Assembly: GCA_019638455.1 (NCBI GenBank)
Contig: JAHBTU010000002.1
Location: forward strand, 716,501 to 780,500
Direction: 5' to 3'
Source of the DNA: Saprospiraceae bacterium
GTDB lineage: Bacteria > Bacteroidota > Bacteroidia > Chitinophagales > Saprospiraceae
Length of the DNA stretch: 64,000 nucleotides
The position numbers and the translations under genes were made by a program. Below are positions 17,860-27,841 of this stretch, in pieces. The number at the start of each line of letters is the position of its first letter. The first letter of the stretch is position 1. The notes under the pieces are model-generated. The model was not told where the DNA came from. It ran no database searches and saw only the letters and a list, made by a program, of their open reading frames with translations.

Positions 17860-18291
17860 TTATTTGTCAGCAACGAAGCTGCTTGTTTCTCCGAGCAGTG
17901 TGGAAGGGTGCAGCCCAATCAAGTTGTGGCTTCGATTCTCTATGGTGCCTCTGTTGGCCAGCACTTCCTTCGCGTTCATGCCTGTTGCTTGAAGGTTCAG
18001 TTTGCCTGTTGGCAGTATGAACAGCTTGGCGCCACTCTCTATGCGCAGCGTGTGTATTTCCACCTCCTCATCAATCACCGGGTAAGAAGCCGTGGTGGTA
18101 GAGGTGTTGGGGATTACCACATCGTGAAACTCGTTGGGAACCCGTTGGAGCGACCAGTTGGCGGCCACGTTCCAATCAATAGGGCGACCGGGCTTGCCGC
18201 CCACCCACACGTTCTTGATTTGGGCTTGAGTTCCTTGTATGGAAAAAATGAGTGCGAAAGCGACGGTGATGGCTGCAAGAGTATTTTTCAT
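17860..18291 (-). CDS. Small secreted protein, beta-rich, unknown function
   Basis: A 143-residue protein with a clear signal peptide (MKNTLAAITVAFALIFSIQG TQAQ). The mature part reads NVWVGGKPGRPIDWNVAANWSLQRVPNEFHDVVIPNT..., the pattern of the first strands of secreted beta-solenoid/adhesin modules (W..ANWS..R.P....VVIP). There is no C-terminal sorting domain, so it is either a stand-alone module or the N-terminal remnant of a longer adhesin. A 302-bp mobile element is inserted just upstream; a terminator follows the stop. Confidence 0.65.
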   Translation of the reverse strand: MKNTLAAITVAFALIFSIQGTQAQIKNVWVGGKPGRPIDWNVAANWSLQRVPNEFHDVVIPNTSTTTASYPVIDEEVEIHTLRIESGAKLFILPTGKLNLQATGMNAKEVLANRGTIENRSHNLIGLHPSTLLGETSSFVADK

Positions 18292-18322
18292 GACGTTCGA
18301 TTTTTGATTTTAAAATTTTTAG

Positions 18323-18624
18323 GTAAAAACTTAGGTAGAAGATTGAGGGTAGAAGGTTGATTTCATCTCCATTGAAACAGTATGCGCCCCAAAAAAGTCA
18401 TTCAGCCCCTTACCTTCCGCCTTTTATACTCAACACAAATCAGCCCCGTCCGCTTCACTTGGCTGGGCAGGCCCCTCAGCACAGGGTCTGACAAGGTGGT
18501 TTTGAACGAACGGTGCTCGCAATCCTTTGGAAATCATGCAAATTAATCAAGGAAATCCCTGTCTTGCCAACCGGCAGGTTCAAATCCTCTTAAATCTGGG
18601 TATACCCTCTACCCAAGTTTTTAC
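18323..18624. mobile_element. 302-bp MITE-like element with GTAAAAACTT termini
   Basis: Left terminus GTAAAAACTTAGGTAGA (18323-18339) is matched at 16 of 17 positions by the reverse complement of the right terminus ending at 18624. Flanks ATTTTTAG (18315-18322) and ATTTTTTG (18625-18632) agree at 7 of 8 positions, a probable 8-bp target duplication. Interior holds no credible ORF but contains ATCATGCAAATTAATCAAGG-type repeat sequence. This explains the 384-base gap between the two minus-strand genes. Confidence 0.7.
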
Positions 18625-18675
18625 ATTTTTTGAAGGTTAGTCGAAATGTTTTTCATGGTTGTCAACAGATGCCAA

Positions 18676-19077
18676 TCACAGGCTTCTGATGAGGCTTTTT
18701 TTGCCTGCTCTGAATTCGATGCGCACCGTTTTCCCGCAAGCCACGAGTTTGCCGTTGAGGGTGGCTGGCTGCCACGGCGGCATGGCTTTGACAAGTCGGA
18801 GGGCCTCTTCGTCGCAGCCGTGTCCCAAACCATGACGGACTTTGGCTTGGCCAATCGTCCCGTCGGCGTTCACGGTGAAAGTGACCACTACTACTCCTTC
18901 GATGTGGCGCATGGCGGCGGCTTCCGGGTAGCGCAAGTGTTGGCTGAAATACTGGGAGAGTTGGGTCAAAGTGTCGGCGAATTGAGCATCCCGCACTTCC
19001 GGGCCCTCATAGTGGCGCTTTTGGGCATTGAGTTGGTTGAGGAGCGATATGGCGAAAAACAAGACAAGCGTTCTCAT
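18676..19077 (-). CDS. TonB C-terminal-domain protein (energy transducer-like), secreted
   Basis: A 133-residue protein. ATG 19077 opens a signal peptide (MRTLVLFFAISLLNQLNAQ), and a promoter box lies 33 bases upstream; the longer frame to 19227 has no support. The mature part is a TonB C-terminal fold: LRYPEAAAMRHIEGVVVVTFTVNADGTIGQAKVRHGLGHGCDEEALRLVKAMPPWQPA. It lacks the long proline-rich spacer and membrane anchor of a true TonB, so it is one of the many free TonB_C proteins of Bacteroidota. Partner unknown. Confidence 0.8.
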   Translation of the reverse strand: MRTLVLFFAISLLNQLNAQKRHYEGPEVRDAQFADTLTQLSQYFSQHLRYPEAAAMRHIEGVVVVTFTVNADGTIGQAKVRHGLGHGCDEEALRLVKAMPPWQPATLNGKLVACGKTVRIEFRAGKKSLIRSL

Positions 19078-19109
19078 GACAGTAGGTTGATTTCTCATTT
19101 GTGATGACA

Positions 19110-19117
19110 CAAACTTA
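19110..19117 (-). promoter_or_regulatory. Bacteroidota -7 promoter box TAAGTTTG
   Basis: Perfect TAnnTTTG match on the minus strand, about 33 bases before the ATG of the TonB_C-type gene, supporting that start. Confidence 0.6.
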
Positions 19118-19328
19118 CCCTCGGCCATGCTCGACGTGCCAACGAACTGAAGTGAGCGAGCCAGCCGGCGCAGTGAAATGGGAAAAAAGGCGGGTGAAGG
19201 CAATGTGGTAAGGCGCATGTGCCGCAATTGGCGACGGATGGTGGATGGTTGACACGCAAAACCCTTACGCCACGACTATTTGTCACTCCAAATGATTTGA
19301 GAGTTCTCCTCTTCACTACCTTTCGGGC

Positions 19329-20342
19329 ATGGAAACCCATCACATCATATTATGTGTGGACGACGAAGAGGACAACCTTTTGGTTTTCAGGAGTTTTTTC
19401 AGAAAATACTACACCGTGTTGACCGCCCAAAGCGGCGAGGAAGCTTTGGAATTGCTCAAAAAACAGCCAGTTGACCTCATCGTAAGCGACCAACGGATGC
19501 CACGCATGACGGGCGTGGAACTCTTCGAGCGTATCCGCGACGAACACCCCGACGTGGTGCGCATCATCCTGACGGGCTACAGCGATATCCAAGCGGTGAT
19601 AGATGCCATCAACAAGGGCAAAGTGTATCATTTTGCGACCAAACCCTGGGACACCGACGAGCTGAAAAACATCCTCGACCGCGCCTTGGAAGCTTACACC
19701 CTCCGGCAACTCAACCGCCGTTTGGTGGAGGAAAACATGGAACTCTCGCTCCGCACCGAGCGCCAAGAAAAGGCCAACATACTTTCCCAATTCGAGCTGC
19801 TCAAGAGCCAAATCAACCCTCATTTTTTGTTCAACAGCATGAACATCCTCGCGGCGCTCATCCCGCAAGACCCCGCGAAGGCAGTAGAATTCACCCATCG
19901 CTTTTCGAAGGTCTATCGCAAATTGTTGGAGTTGCGCGAGCAGCCATTGGTGGCGTTGAGCCAAGAGTTGGACTTTGCCGACTCCTACCTCTATTTGCAA
20001 AAAATGCGTTTTGCCGACAGTTTGAACGTGGAAATCGAAGTGCCTGCCACTGCGTGGCGACACTGCTTGCCCCCGTTCACCCTCCAAATTTTATTGGAAA
20101 ATGCCGTGAAACACAACATGGCATCGGCAGAGCATCCGTTGCATATTCGCGTTGGCCTCACGCCCAATGGCAAGCTGGAAGTGTCGAACAACCTCCAACT
20201 GCGCGGCTCCCCGGCAGAATCCACCCACCTCGGCCTGCTAATCCTGAAAACGCGCTATCAACTCATCACCCCCGAACCCGTCGAATTTGAAAGGACCGAA
20301 CAAGCGTACATCGTGCGGGTGCCGCTTATCGAGGAGGCTTAG
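19329..20342 (+). CDS. Receiver-LytS hybrid: response regulator fused to His_kinase-type sensor
   Basis: A cytosolic protein of 337 residues. An N-terminal receiver domain has DD at 11-12, phosphoacceptor Asp54 (IVSDQRMP) and ATKPW lysine near 105. A coiled-coil linker (about 120-155) leads to a LytS/YehU-type kinase domain with QINPHFLFNSMN (phospho-His165) and an N box (LLENAVKHN). It lacks membrane segments, so it takes input through phosphorylation by another kinase or through protein contact. Together with the LytTR regulator 128 bases downstream it forms a phosphorelay of the LytS/LytR type, probably controlling a small set of genes. Confidence 0.88.
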   Translation: METHHIILCVDDEEDNLLVFRSFFRKYYTVLTAQSGEEALELLKKQPVDLIVSDQRMPRMTGVELFERIRDEHPDVVRIILTGYSDIQAVIDAINKGKVYHFATKPWDTDELKNILDRALEAYTLRQLNRRLVEENMELSLRTERQEKANILSQFELLKSQINPHFLFNSMNILAALIPQDPAKAVEFTHRFSKVYRKLLELREQPLVALSQELDFADSYLYLQKMRFADSLNVEIEVPATAWRHCLPPFTLQILLENAVKHNMASAEHPLHIRVGLTPNGKLEVSNNLQLRGSPAESTHLGLLILKTRYQLITPEPVEFERTEQAYIVRVPLIEEA

Positions 20343-20470
20343 CGTTGAGATGGAGCGCCTCACAAACGACAATGGAGATGAACTATTCAGACCACTGTCC
20401 GATGAGCAACATCCAACTTTTGGCCACCCCACAACTGCGCAATCTCCTGTTAACAGCCCAACCAACTGCT

Positions 20471-21223
20471 ATGCGAGTCATCATTGTAGAAGACGAAAAA
20501 CACGCTCGGGACAATCTGGAAAAACTGCTGCGCGAACTTGACCCCCACATCGAGATTCAGGCCAAGCTCGACTCGGTGCGCGGCGCGGTGGCGTGGCTGC
20601 AAGCCAACGAGACCGACCTGATTTTCCTCGATATTCACCTTGCCGACGATTTGAGCTTCAAAATTTTTGAGCAGACGGAAGTGAAGGCCCCTGTCATTTT
20701 CACCACTGCCTACGACCAATACGCTTTGCGGGCCTTCAAGGTGAACAGCCTCGATTACTTGCTCAAACCCATTGACAAAGAGGAACTTGCTCAAAGCCTC
20801 GAAAAGTATCGCGCCACACGTCAGCCCCAACCCGCTTTCGACGTGCACCAGTTGTTGCATGCGCTCCAGCAGCCCCTGCGTTCTTACCAACAGCGTTTTT
20901 TGGTGTCGCGCCGCGAGAAAATCCTCAGCGTGAAGACCGATGATGTTGCCTATTTTGAGGGCGAAGACCGCTACGTCTATCTGGTGAAAAAGGATGGCGC
21001 TCGCTTCATCGTGGAGTACAAATTGGCCGACCTCGAAGACTTGCTCGACCCGACGCATTTTTTCCGGCTCAACCGCAGCTACATCGCCCACTTCGACGCG
21101 ATTGACAAAATCACGGTGCTTTCCAAAAGCCGCGTCAAAGTGGATTTGAAACCCCAAGCCCCGAGAGAGGTGATTGTCAGCACCGAGACTGCGAGAGATT
21201 TCAAGTCGTGGCTGAATCAGTGA
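20471..21223 (+). CDS. LytTR-family response regulator
   Basis: A 250-residue regulator: receiver domain (MRVIIVEDEKHARDNLEK, phosphoacceptor Asp54 in FLDIHL, KPIDKEEL) and a C-terminal LytTR DNA-binding domain (RFLVSRREKILSVKTDDVAYFEGEDRYVYLV ... FFRLNRSYIAHFDAI). I chose ATG 20471 because the domain starts there; the frame from 20345 adds 42 residues with no similarity. Partner of the receiver-LytS protein immediately upstream. Confidence 0.9.
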   Translation: MRVIIVEDEKHARDNLEKLLRELDPHIEIQAKLDSVRGAVAWLQANETDLIFLDIHLADDLSFKIFEQTEVKAPVIFTTAYDQYALRAFKVNSLDYLLKPIDKEELAQSLEKYRATRQPQPAFDVHQLLHALQQPLRSYQQRFLVSRREKILSVKTDDVAYFEGEDRYVYLVKKDGARFIVEYKLADLEDLLDPTHFFRLNRSYIAHFDAIDKITVLSKSRVKVDLKPQAPREVIVSTETARDFKSWLNQ

Positions 21224-21281
21224 AGCAGAGGCAAACCCAGTTGCACATTTTTGCCCGCCATGTTGGTTTGCCAAAAAAAAC

Positions 21282-21289
21282 TACTTTTG
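21282..21289 (+). promoter_or_regulatory. Bacteroidota -7 promoter box TACTTTTG
   Basis: Perfect TAnnTTTG, 47 bases before the symporter ATG; a TTG at 21263-21265 lies 16 bases upstream and may be the -33 element. Confidence 0.6.
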
Positions 21290-21335
21290 CCGCGCTTTCC
21301 GAATCGCCCATTCCGGCATTCTAAGCCGCAACGAC

Positions 21336-22859
21336 ATGACCGAACATCTCACGCCTGCACTCGTATTGTTCGTGCTTTTCCTCTACTTCGCCATGCTGAT
21401 AGGAGTGGCTTGGCTGACGGGGCGCAATGTGGGCAACGAGGGCTTTTTTCTTGCCAATCGGAAAGTGCCGTGGTATGTGGTGGCTTATGCGATGATAGGC
21501 ACGAGCATTAGCGGGGTCACGTTCATATCCATTCCCGGCAAGGTGGGTGGCTCCGGGCTTAACATGGCTTTCTCTTACATGCAGGTCGTGTTGGGCTACT
21601 TGGCGGGCTACCTTTTCATCGCCACCGTGCTGATGCCGCTTTATTATCGCCTGCAACTCACCTCCATCTACGGCTATCTCGGCCAGCGATTTGGGTTTTG
21701 GTCGCACAAGACGGGTTCGGCATTTTTTCTGTTGTCGCGCACCTTAGGCTCTGCGGCGCGTATGTTTCTGGCAGCCAGCGTATTGCAGATGTTTGTGTTT
21801 GCGCCGCTGGGCGTTCCTTTTGTCCTGACAGTGACCCTGATGCTGGCCTTGATTTATGGGTACACGTTCAAGGGCGGGTTGAAGACCATCATCTGGACGG
21901 ACACCATCATGACCACTTTTTTTCTGGCCGCCTTGGTGTTCACAGTCATCACGGTCGGCAAGGCGTTGGATTTTCAATTTGGCGACATCATCCCGACGGT
22001 GATGGGCAGCAAATACGGACAAGTTTTCTTCTTCGACAATTTCCTTTCCGACCCCAACCATTTTGTCAAACAATTCCTGAGCGGGGCACTCATCGCTGTG
22101 GCCATGACAGGCCTTGACCAAGACCTGATGCAAAAAAACTTGGCCTGCAAAAACATCCGCGAAGCGCAGAAGAATATGTTTGTCTTCTGCATTTACCTGC
22201 TCATCATCAATTTCCTCTTCCTCACGCTCGGCGCCCTGCTCTATCTCTACACCAGCACGCTGGGGCTGGAGGTGCCAGCCCGAACCGACCACCTATACCC
22301 CAAAATCGCTTTCGACCACTTGGGCTTGGGGGCAGGCATTTTCTTTATTCTCGGCCTCATCGCCAGCACTTATGCCAGCTCGGATTCGGCACTCACAGCC
22401 CTCACCACGAGCTTCTGCGTTGACTTTTTGAATTTTGAACAAAACGCGCCAACGCCGCCCCACGAATACGCCGACGAATCCGAACATTTGGCCTATCAAA
22501 AAGCGGTGCAGCGCCAACGTCGTCAGCGCACGTTGGTGCATCTTGGCTTTTCCATCCTGTTCATCATCATCATACTGGCGCTCAATGCTTGGAGCAGCGA
22601 CGCGGTCATCAACCTGATTTTCAAAATAGCAGGCTACACCTACGGGCCGCTGCTTGGGTTGTTCATGTTTGGCCTTTTCACCAATCTGAAAATCCGCGAC
22701 CGTTGGGTGATACTGATATGCGTGCTGGCCCCCGTGCTCACTTGGGTGGTGGAGGTGTCGTGCAAACGATGGCTCGACGTGGGCTTCCTTACCATTCTCA
22801 TCAACGGATTTATCACCTTCTTCGGCCTGTGGGTGATTTCTTACCGTGAAAATGATTAG
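21336..22859 (+). CDS. Sodium:solute symporter (SSS family)
   Basis: A 507-residue inner-membrane transporter with about 13 hydrophobic segments. The N-terminus has the SSS pattern (NEGFFLANRKVPWYVVAYAMIGTSISGVTFISIPG), including the GTSISG stretch of helix 1 that lines the sodium site; later TGLDQDLMQKNLAC and ASTYASSDSALTALTTSFCVD are typical of the sodium-site helix 8. Uses the sodium gradient to import an organic solute; substrate (sugar, proline, sialic acid or other) cannot be assigned. Own promoter box at 21282. TamB follows after 35 bases, possibly co-transcribed. Confidence 0.88.
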   Translation: MTEHLTPALVLFVLFLYFAMLIGVAWLTGRNVGNEGFFLANRKVPWYVVAYAMIGTSISGVTFISIPGKVGGSGLNMAFSYMQVVLGYLAGYLFIATVLMPLYYRLQLTSIYGYLGQRFGFWSHKTGSAFFLLSRTLGSAARMFLAASVLQMFVFAPLGVPFVLTVTLMLALIYGYTFKGGLKTIIWTDTIMTTFFLAALVFTVITVGKALDFQFGDIIPTVMGSKYGQVFFFDNFLSDPNHFVKQFLSGALIAVAMTGLDQDLMQKNLACKNIREAQKNMFVFCIYLLIINFLFLTLGALLYLYTSTLGLEVPARTDHLYPKIAFDHLGLGAGIFFILGLIASTYASSDSALTALTTSFCVDFLNFEQNAPTPPHEYADESEHLAYQKAVQRQRRQRTLVHLGFSILFIIIILALNAWSSDAVINLIFKIAGYTYGPLLGLFMFGLFTNLKIRDRWVILICVLAPVLTWVVEVSCKRWLDVGFLTILINGFITFFGLWVISYREND

Positions 22860-22894
22860 TTTTGCGACTAATCCGCTGATTCCCGCGATTTTAC

Positions 22895-25800
22895 ATGAAA
22901 CAAAACAAGGTGGTCAAAATAGCGGCCCGATGGTTGGGGATTCCGTTGCTGTGCTTTGTGGTGGCGGTGTTGCTGTTGCTTTTCAGCCCACCCGTCCAGC
23001 AAAAAGCCGCTCATTGGGCGGCCCAATGGCTGCAAAAACGCTTGCAAAACACCGTCCGCATTGCTCGCTTTGAACTTGACTTCCCGCGTCGCGTCGTGTT
23101 GGAGAACGTGTTTGTCACGGATGCCGCAGGCGACACCTTGCTAAATGTGGGTTCGTTGGTCGTGGAAACCAACTTTTGGAAACTATTCCGCGACACCCTG
23201 CCGATATACGGCCTCGCGTTGCACGATGCGCACTTGCGACTTGCGCAAGCAGATGCCCGTTGGAATTACCAGTTCATCCTCGATGCCTTCGACGACGGCC
23301 AACCTCCCTCCGGCCAACCTCCCAGCCTCTTTGTCGCCGCCCGGCAAGCGCCCGTCCTGCTGCAAAACGTGCGTTTTGAATGGGAAGACACCGCCAGCCA
23401 TAGCCATTTCCGCTTTCACGCCGATTCGCTGCACGGCATCCTGCAACAGGTGCGAATAGACACCCTTCAACTTGATTTTTCAAACATCACCGACAACAAT
23501 GGCCGCATCGTGTGGCGCACGCACGAGGCACCGCCGCCCGAGCCGGGCACTTTTCGCCCCGACCATATTGACTTGCACAACATCCGCTTTCAAATGGACT
23601 GGCTTCGGGTGAAGGCAGACAGTATCCTCGCCTCCGTCGCAGCATTTCAGGCCAACGACGCGGGTGGCCTGCAAATATCGGCATCCACCGATGTCGCTTT
23701 GGTGGGCGACCGACTGGCGCTAGAAAAAATGCGCCTGCAAGCCAACGAGAGTTGGCTCGCGGGTGGGATTTCGCTCCAAACGGGCGATGCCTTGCACTAC
23801 CGATTCGAGCCATTGGAGGGACAACTGCGGAGCGCCGACGTGACTTATTTTACCGACTACCCTTATTTTAAAAAACACCCCGACGAGGTTTTTGATTTTG
23901 TGGTGGAAGGCAGTGGCTCGCTGGATGATTTGCGACTTCAAAAACTCGACCTCCAAACAAAAAAAGGCACTACGGCGCTTTCGCTTCGCGGCCACATATA
24001 CCACCTGCGCCAAATGGCCCGACTTGGCGGCGACCTGACGGTGAGCCGATTCCGCACCAACGTCCGCACGGTTCAAACATTCGTGCCCGCCGGGGCGCTA
24101 CCGGAAGGAATGGCTGCTGGCGACGTGATTCAGATGCAGGGCCGCTTTCGCGGCGACATGCGCCAGTTGGAACTGAGCCTCACGCCGCTCTACCAGCCGA
24201 CAGGTCAGGAGCGCAAGCGCCCTATGAAGGCGGATATCAGCGCGACCATTGCCAACGCCGGGCGGCCACGCCTCATTCAGTTCGACACGCGGCTGCATTC
24301 TTTGGATGCCCCGGGCAAATTGGTGGAAAAAATGCTGCCGCCGGGCACCTTGCCACCGTCGTTTGCCTTGCCCGAAATGACACATCTTTCGGGTAGTGCC
24401 AAAGGCGACATGCGTCGGGTGGACGGCCAGTTGAACCTGCGGACAGGAGAAACTGGTAGCGCCGCACGGCTCGATTTTTCGCTGGCGGATTGGCAAGAGA
24501 AGAGCGTCCGTTACCAAGTGGAGCTCGTCGAGGCCACACTCGATAGCACTTTGCTCGCGCCATTTTTGCGCGACACCGCACTGAGCCAATATCTCCATCT
24601 GCCACCACAGATACAGGTAAAAGGCACCTTGACTGGCGGTCGCGGTGGTTTGGGCAGCGAAATATCCTTGAACATCCCCAAGGGCGGTCGCGTAGAATTG
24701 GCCTATCGGGATAGCGTCGGGAATATGGACGTGGCGCTGCGTTCCGAACAACTGCTCCCTGCCGCGTTGGTGCACCCGGCACTGCTCGCCGACTGGGGCT
24801 TCGACACTACCCAACGCCTCGACGTCAGCGCCAGCATCACAAGCGACTCCCTGCGCAACATTGGCTTGGAAGCACGGCTTCAACAACTCGAATGGTCGGG
24901 TTGGCACTGGGGCAGCGTTCGGTTGGAAGGCAAAAAAATGGCGACCGACGGCAACTTTCAGGACTTGCGCGTGGAGACTTACTTTGAACAACAGGCGCTC
25001 CAATCGCCCGTCCCGTTTTTGAGCAGCGGCTATCTCCGCGCTCATCTCGACCACCTCTTTCTGCCCTTTTTGGACACACTCGACCAGCATCGCCCCTTGC
25101 TGGCGCGTGGAGGGCTTTTGCTGGATTCCTTGAAATGCTGGCGCGACACGGTGCAGGTTTTTCCAAGCCAACTGACCGCTCAAATTGGTTTTTCTGAAAG
25201 GGAAAATAATTTTGAAATAAACAGCGATTGGCTTGAAGGCAGCTTCGCTGGGCGCTTTGACAATCGCAAGCTGCCGGAGCTGCTGATGTCGTGGCTCGAC
25301 AAACATTTGCAGGGCGCATCTTCCCCCCTTCCTCCCGCTCATCAAGATTCACTCTCATGGCAGATAGCCGTGCGACAACCCGGCTTGTTTGCGAAAGGCC
25401 TCATACCCGGCCTGACGGCGCTCGACACGGTGCGCCTGAGCGGCTTCTACCAACCCGGCCTGATGGGCGCGCGGCTGCAATGCGACCAAATCGCTTGGCA
25501 AGGGCATCGGGTGCGGCAGCTGGAGGGAATGGCTTCGTTGGACGAGTTGGCGGGAACAGTGATAATTCGCAGCCCTGCCTTCAAGATGAGTTACAAATCC
25601 GCTTTTGAAGGCTTGGATTTTGGGGTGCGTTTGGAAAAGGGCATAGCGACCACTAATCTTCAAGTGCTTGATTCGCTTGGGCGGCAGCGGGTTGCGTTGG
25701 GAGCTGCTCTGACGCATGATAGCATCTGGTTTGCGCACCTTGAACCCGTGCAGACCATCCAATATCGGCAATGGGCTGTGTCGGCGGGCAATCGCATCAA

Positions 25801-27841
25801 CCTCCCGACCGCAACGGCTCCGCTGGCGGTGCACGATCTTGAGATGCGCCTCGACTCACAGATGCTGCGCCTTGATGGCGATTTGGAAAACCGTCTTCGG
25901 GCCGAGTTTCAGTCCCTCGACCTGTCCTTGTTGCCCGCCCTGCTCCAGCTCGACTCGGTCACGATGGGAGGGCTGCTGGAAGGAGTGGTGCGCATTGACT
26001 CGCTGCAATCCGACGACCCCACCATCCAGGCGCGTTTAGGAATCGTCGGGTTGAAATACAATGAGGCCGATGTCGGCAATTTGAGTTTCGGTATTTTGCA
26101 AACTGGGCGAGATGCGTTCAAAGTGACTGCCTCCGTGCAAGGAGCCAACGAGGTAGAGTTGAACGGCGATTTTAGCACGAAATCTCATCTCAATTTGAAT
26201 GTATTCGTCAAGCGGCTTCGCTTGGAGACCGCCATGCCTTTTGTGAAAGCGTATTTCCACGAATGTTCGGGCGAACTTGCCGGCCAAATGGAGGTGGGCG
26301 GCATTTTGGAAAAACCCGGTGTCAGCGGGATTTTCCAACTGAACGACGCGGCGATTCGGCCCACCGTGAACAATGTGCGCTATCGGCTCAACGGGCAGAC
26401 ATTGCGCATCGCGCACAATGTCATCGTGCTTGATAGTTTGCAAATGACCGACGAGCGCAACCGCCGCGCATGGCTAAACGGGCGAGTTGACCTCAGCAAC
26501 ATGGACAGCGTGGAGCTCGATTTGCAATTCGCGATGCAGGAATTTTTGGTGCTAAAAACAATAGAGACCAGTGACGTACCCTACTTCGGCACACTCATGA
26601 CAGATGCCACAGGCACGGTGAAGGGTCAAGCATCATTGCCAATCGTCAGGATGAACGTGAAACCATCGGGCAACTCGGAGCTTTGGTATCGCTACGACGA
26701 CGGGCAGCGAACGCTCAACGAAAGCGTCGGCATCGTTGTGTTTGTCAATCCCAACGAGCCGACGACACCAGAGGAAGAAATGGCAGCAAAGACGACGTTC
26801 CCGTTCAGGCTTGAGATGAATTTGGAATTGAAAGACAACAACAACCTGAAACTAAAAGTGATTCTGAACCAAATGACCCGCGATGTGCTGGAAGCCAAGG
26901 GGCGCGGCAATCTTCACCTCGACGTGTTTCCGCATGGCGACATCGAGTTGAATGGTCGCGTGGAAATCGTGAGCGGCACCGCCGAATACTCTTACAACAA
27001 CTTTTTCAAACGCACTTTCATGCTCGCCAAAGGAGGCAGCCTGATGTGGACAAAAGACCCCTACAATCCAGTAATGGACCTCGCAGCACATTATGTGGTG
27101 AAGACCTCCCCGCTGCCATTGCTCGCCGGCCAATCGAATCAACCCAATATCGGCGTGCAAACATTCTGGCTCACCGCGAGTATGCGCGGCTACATGGACG
27201 ATGCCGAGTTGAAATTTGAACTGGCCTACCCCATTGACGCGGAACAGGGCACCGACTACAAAAACACGGGCAATCCCGACATCATCCAGGCGGTCAATCA
27301 GATAAACGAAAATCCGGCGGCCATTTCCCAGCAAGTGTTCAGTCTCATCGTTTTCAAGTCGCTCAGCGGCTCCGGTCTCGACCAAGCGCGTGTGGTGGAC
27401 TGGCAAGCGGGGCTGAACAACATGATTTCACAGCAACTCAACGCGCTTGCCAGCGACATCTCGTGGGTGGATATTGATTTCAAACTGAACGATGCCTCCG
27501 CGTCAGGGCAGGCCGACTTGGATTTCAGGGTGAAAAAATCGTTTTTCAACGACCGGGTCACCTTCCGAGCCAGCGGGGAGACGAGCTTCGACTACGCTGG
27601 CTCCAACAGCAACAATAGCGGCGTGGGCGGCCAATTCGACAATATCTTGGTGGAATACAAAATCAATCGCAGCGGCACGCTCAAAGCCACGGCCTTTTCG
27701 GAACAGGCCTTCAACGGCCTTTTCCAACGCCGAATCAACCAGACGGGCGCGGGGTTGATCTTTGAAAAAGAATATCTGCGCCTGTCCGACATTTTCAACC
27801 GCTCCCAAAAAGCCGCTTCCGCACCCTCACCTGCTCAATGA
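22895..27841 (+). CDS. tamB: Translocation and assembly module inner-membrane protein TamB
   Basis: A very long (1648-residue) periplasm-spanning protein. A single N-terminal membrane helix (about 8-32: RWLGIPLLCFVVAVLLLLF) anchors it, followed by AsmA/TamB-like beta repeats throughout, and the conserved DUF490 C-terminus (about 1300-1640: GDIELNGRVEIVSGTAEYSYNNFFKRTF, LAAHYVV, TDYKNTGNPDIIQAVNQINEN, FNDRVTFRASGE). TamB-type proteins form a hydrophobic groove for lipid transport or assist outer-membrane protein insertion. Its stop overlaps the start of tamL (ATGA at 27838-27841), so the two are translationally coupled. Confidence 0.93.
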   Translation: MKQNKVVKIAARWLGIPLLCFVVAVLLLLFSPPVQQKAAHWAAQWLQKRLQNTVRIARFELDFPRRVVLENVFVTDAAGDTLLNVGSLVVETNFWKLFRDTLPIYGLALHDAHLRLAQADARWNYQFILDAFDDGQPPSGQPPSLFVAARQAPVLLQNVRFEWEDTASHSHFRFHADSLHGILQQVRIDTLQLDFSNITDNNGRIVWRTHEAPPPEPGTFRPDHIDLHNIRFQMDWLRVKADSILASVAAFQANDAGGLQISASTDVALVGDRLALEKMRLQANESWLAGGISLQTGDALHYRFEPLEGQLRSADVTYFTDYPYFKKHPDEVFDFVVEGSGSLDDLRLQKLDLQTKKGTTALSLRGHIYHLRQMARLGGDLTVSRFRTNVRTVQTFVPAGALPEGMAAGDVIQMQGRFRGDMRQLELSLTPLYQPTGQERKRPMKADISATIANAGRPRLIQFDTRLHSLDAPGKLVEKMLPPGTLPPSFALPEMTHLSGSAKGDMRRVDGQLNLRTGETGSAARLDFSLADWQEKSVRYQVELVEATLDSTLLAPFLRDTALSQYLHLPPQIQVKGTLTGGRGGLGSEISLNIPKGGRVELAYRDSVGNMDVALRSEQLLPAALVHPALLADWGFDTTQRLDVSASITSDSLRNIGLEARLQQLEWSGWHWGSVRLEGKKMATDGNFQDLRVETYFEQQALQSPVPFLSSGYLRAHLDHLFLPFLDTLDQHRPLLARGGLLLDSLKCWRDTVQVFPSQLTAQIGFSERENNFEINSDWLEGSFAGRFDNRKLPELLMSWLDKHLQGASSPLPPAHQDSLSWQIAVRQPGLFAKGLIPGLTALDTVRLSGFYQPGLMGARLQCDQIAWQGHRVRQLEGMASLDELAGTVIIRSPAFKMSYKSAFEGLDFGVRLEKGIATTNLQVLDSLGRQRVALGAALTHDSIWFAHLEPVQTIQYRQWAVSAGNRINLPTATAPLAVHDLEMRLDSQMLRLDGDLENRLRAEFQSLDLSLLPALLQLDSVTMGGLLEGVVRIDSLQSDDPTIQARLGIVGLKYNEADVGNLSFGILQTGRDAFKVTASVQGANEVELNGDFSTKSHLNLNVFVKRLRLETAMPFVKAYFHECSGELAGQMEVGGILEKPGVSGIFQLNDAAIRPTVNNVRYRLNGQTLRIAHNVIVLDSLQMTDERNRRAWLNGRVDLSNMDSVELDLQFAMQEFLVLKTIETSDVPYFGTLMTDATGTVKGQASLPIVRMNVKPSGNSELWYRYDDGQRTLNESVGIVVFVNPNEPTTPEEEMAAKTTFPFRLEMNLELKDNNNLKLKVILNQMTRDVLEAKGRGNLHLDVFPHGDIELNGRVEIVSGTAEYSYNNFFKRTFMLAKGGSLMWTKDPYNPVMDLAAHYVVKTSPLPLLAGQSNQPNIGVQTFWLTASMRGYMDDAELKFELAYPIDAEQGTDYKNTGNPDIIQAVNQINENPAAISQQVFSLIVFKSLSGSGLDQARVVDWQAGLNNMISQQLNALASDISWVDIDFKLNDASASGQADLDFRVKKSFFNDRVTFRASGETSFDYAGSNSNNSGVGGQFDNILVEYKINRSGTLKATAFSEQAFNGLFQRRINQTGAGLIFEKEYLRLSDIFNRSQKAASAPSPAQ

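Noticed and set aside
18570..18610. Possible tRNA T-arm (GGTTCAAATCC)
   Set aside because: The stem flanking the loop pairs poorly, and no D-arm, anticodon arm or acceptor stem can be laid out upstream; it lies within a MITE-like element.
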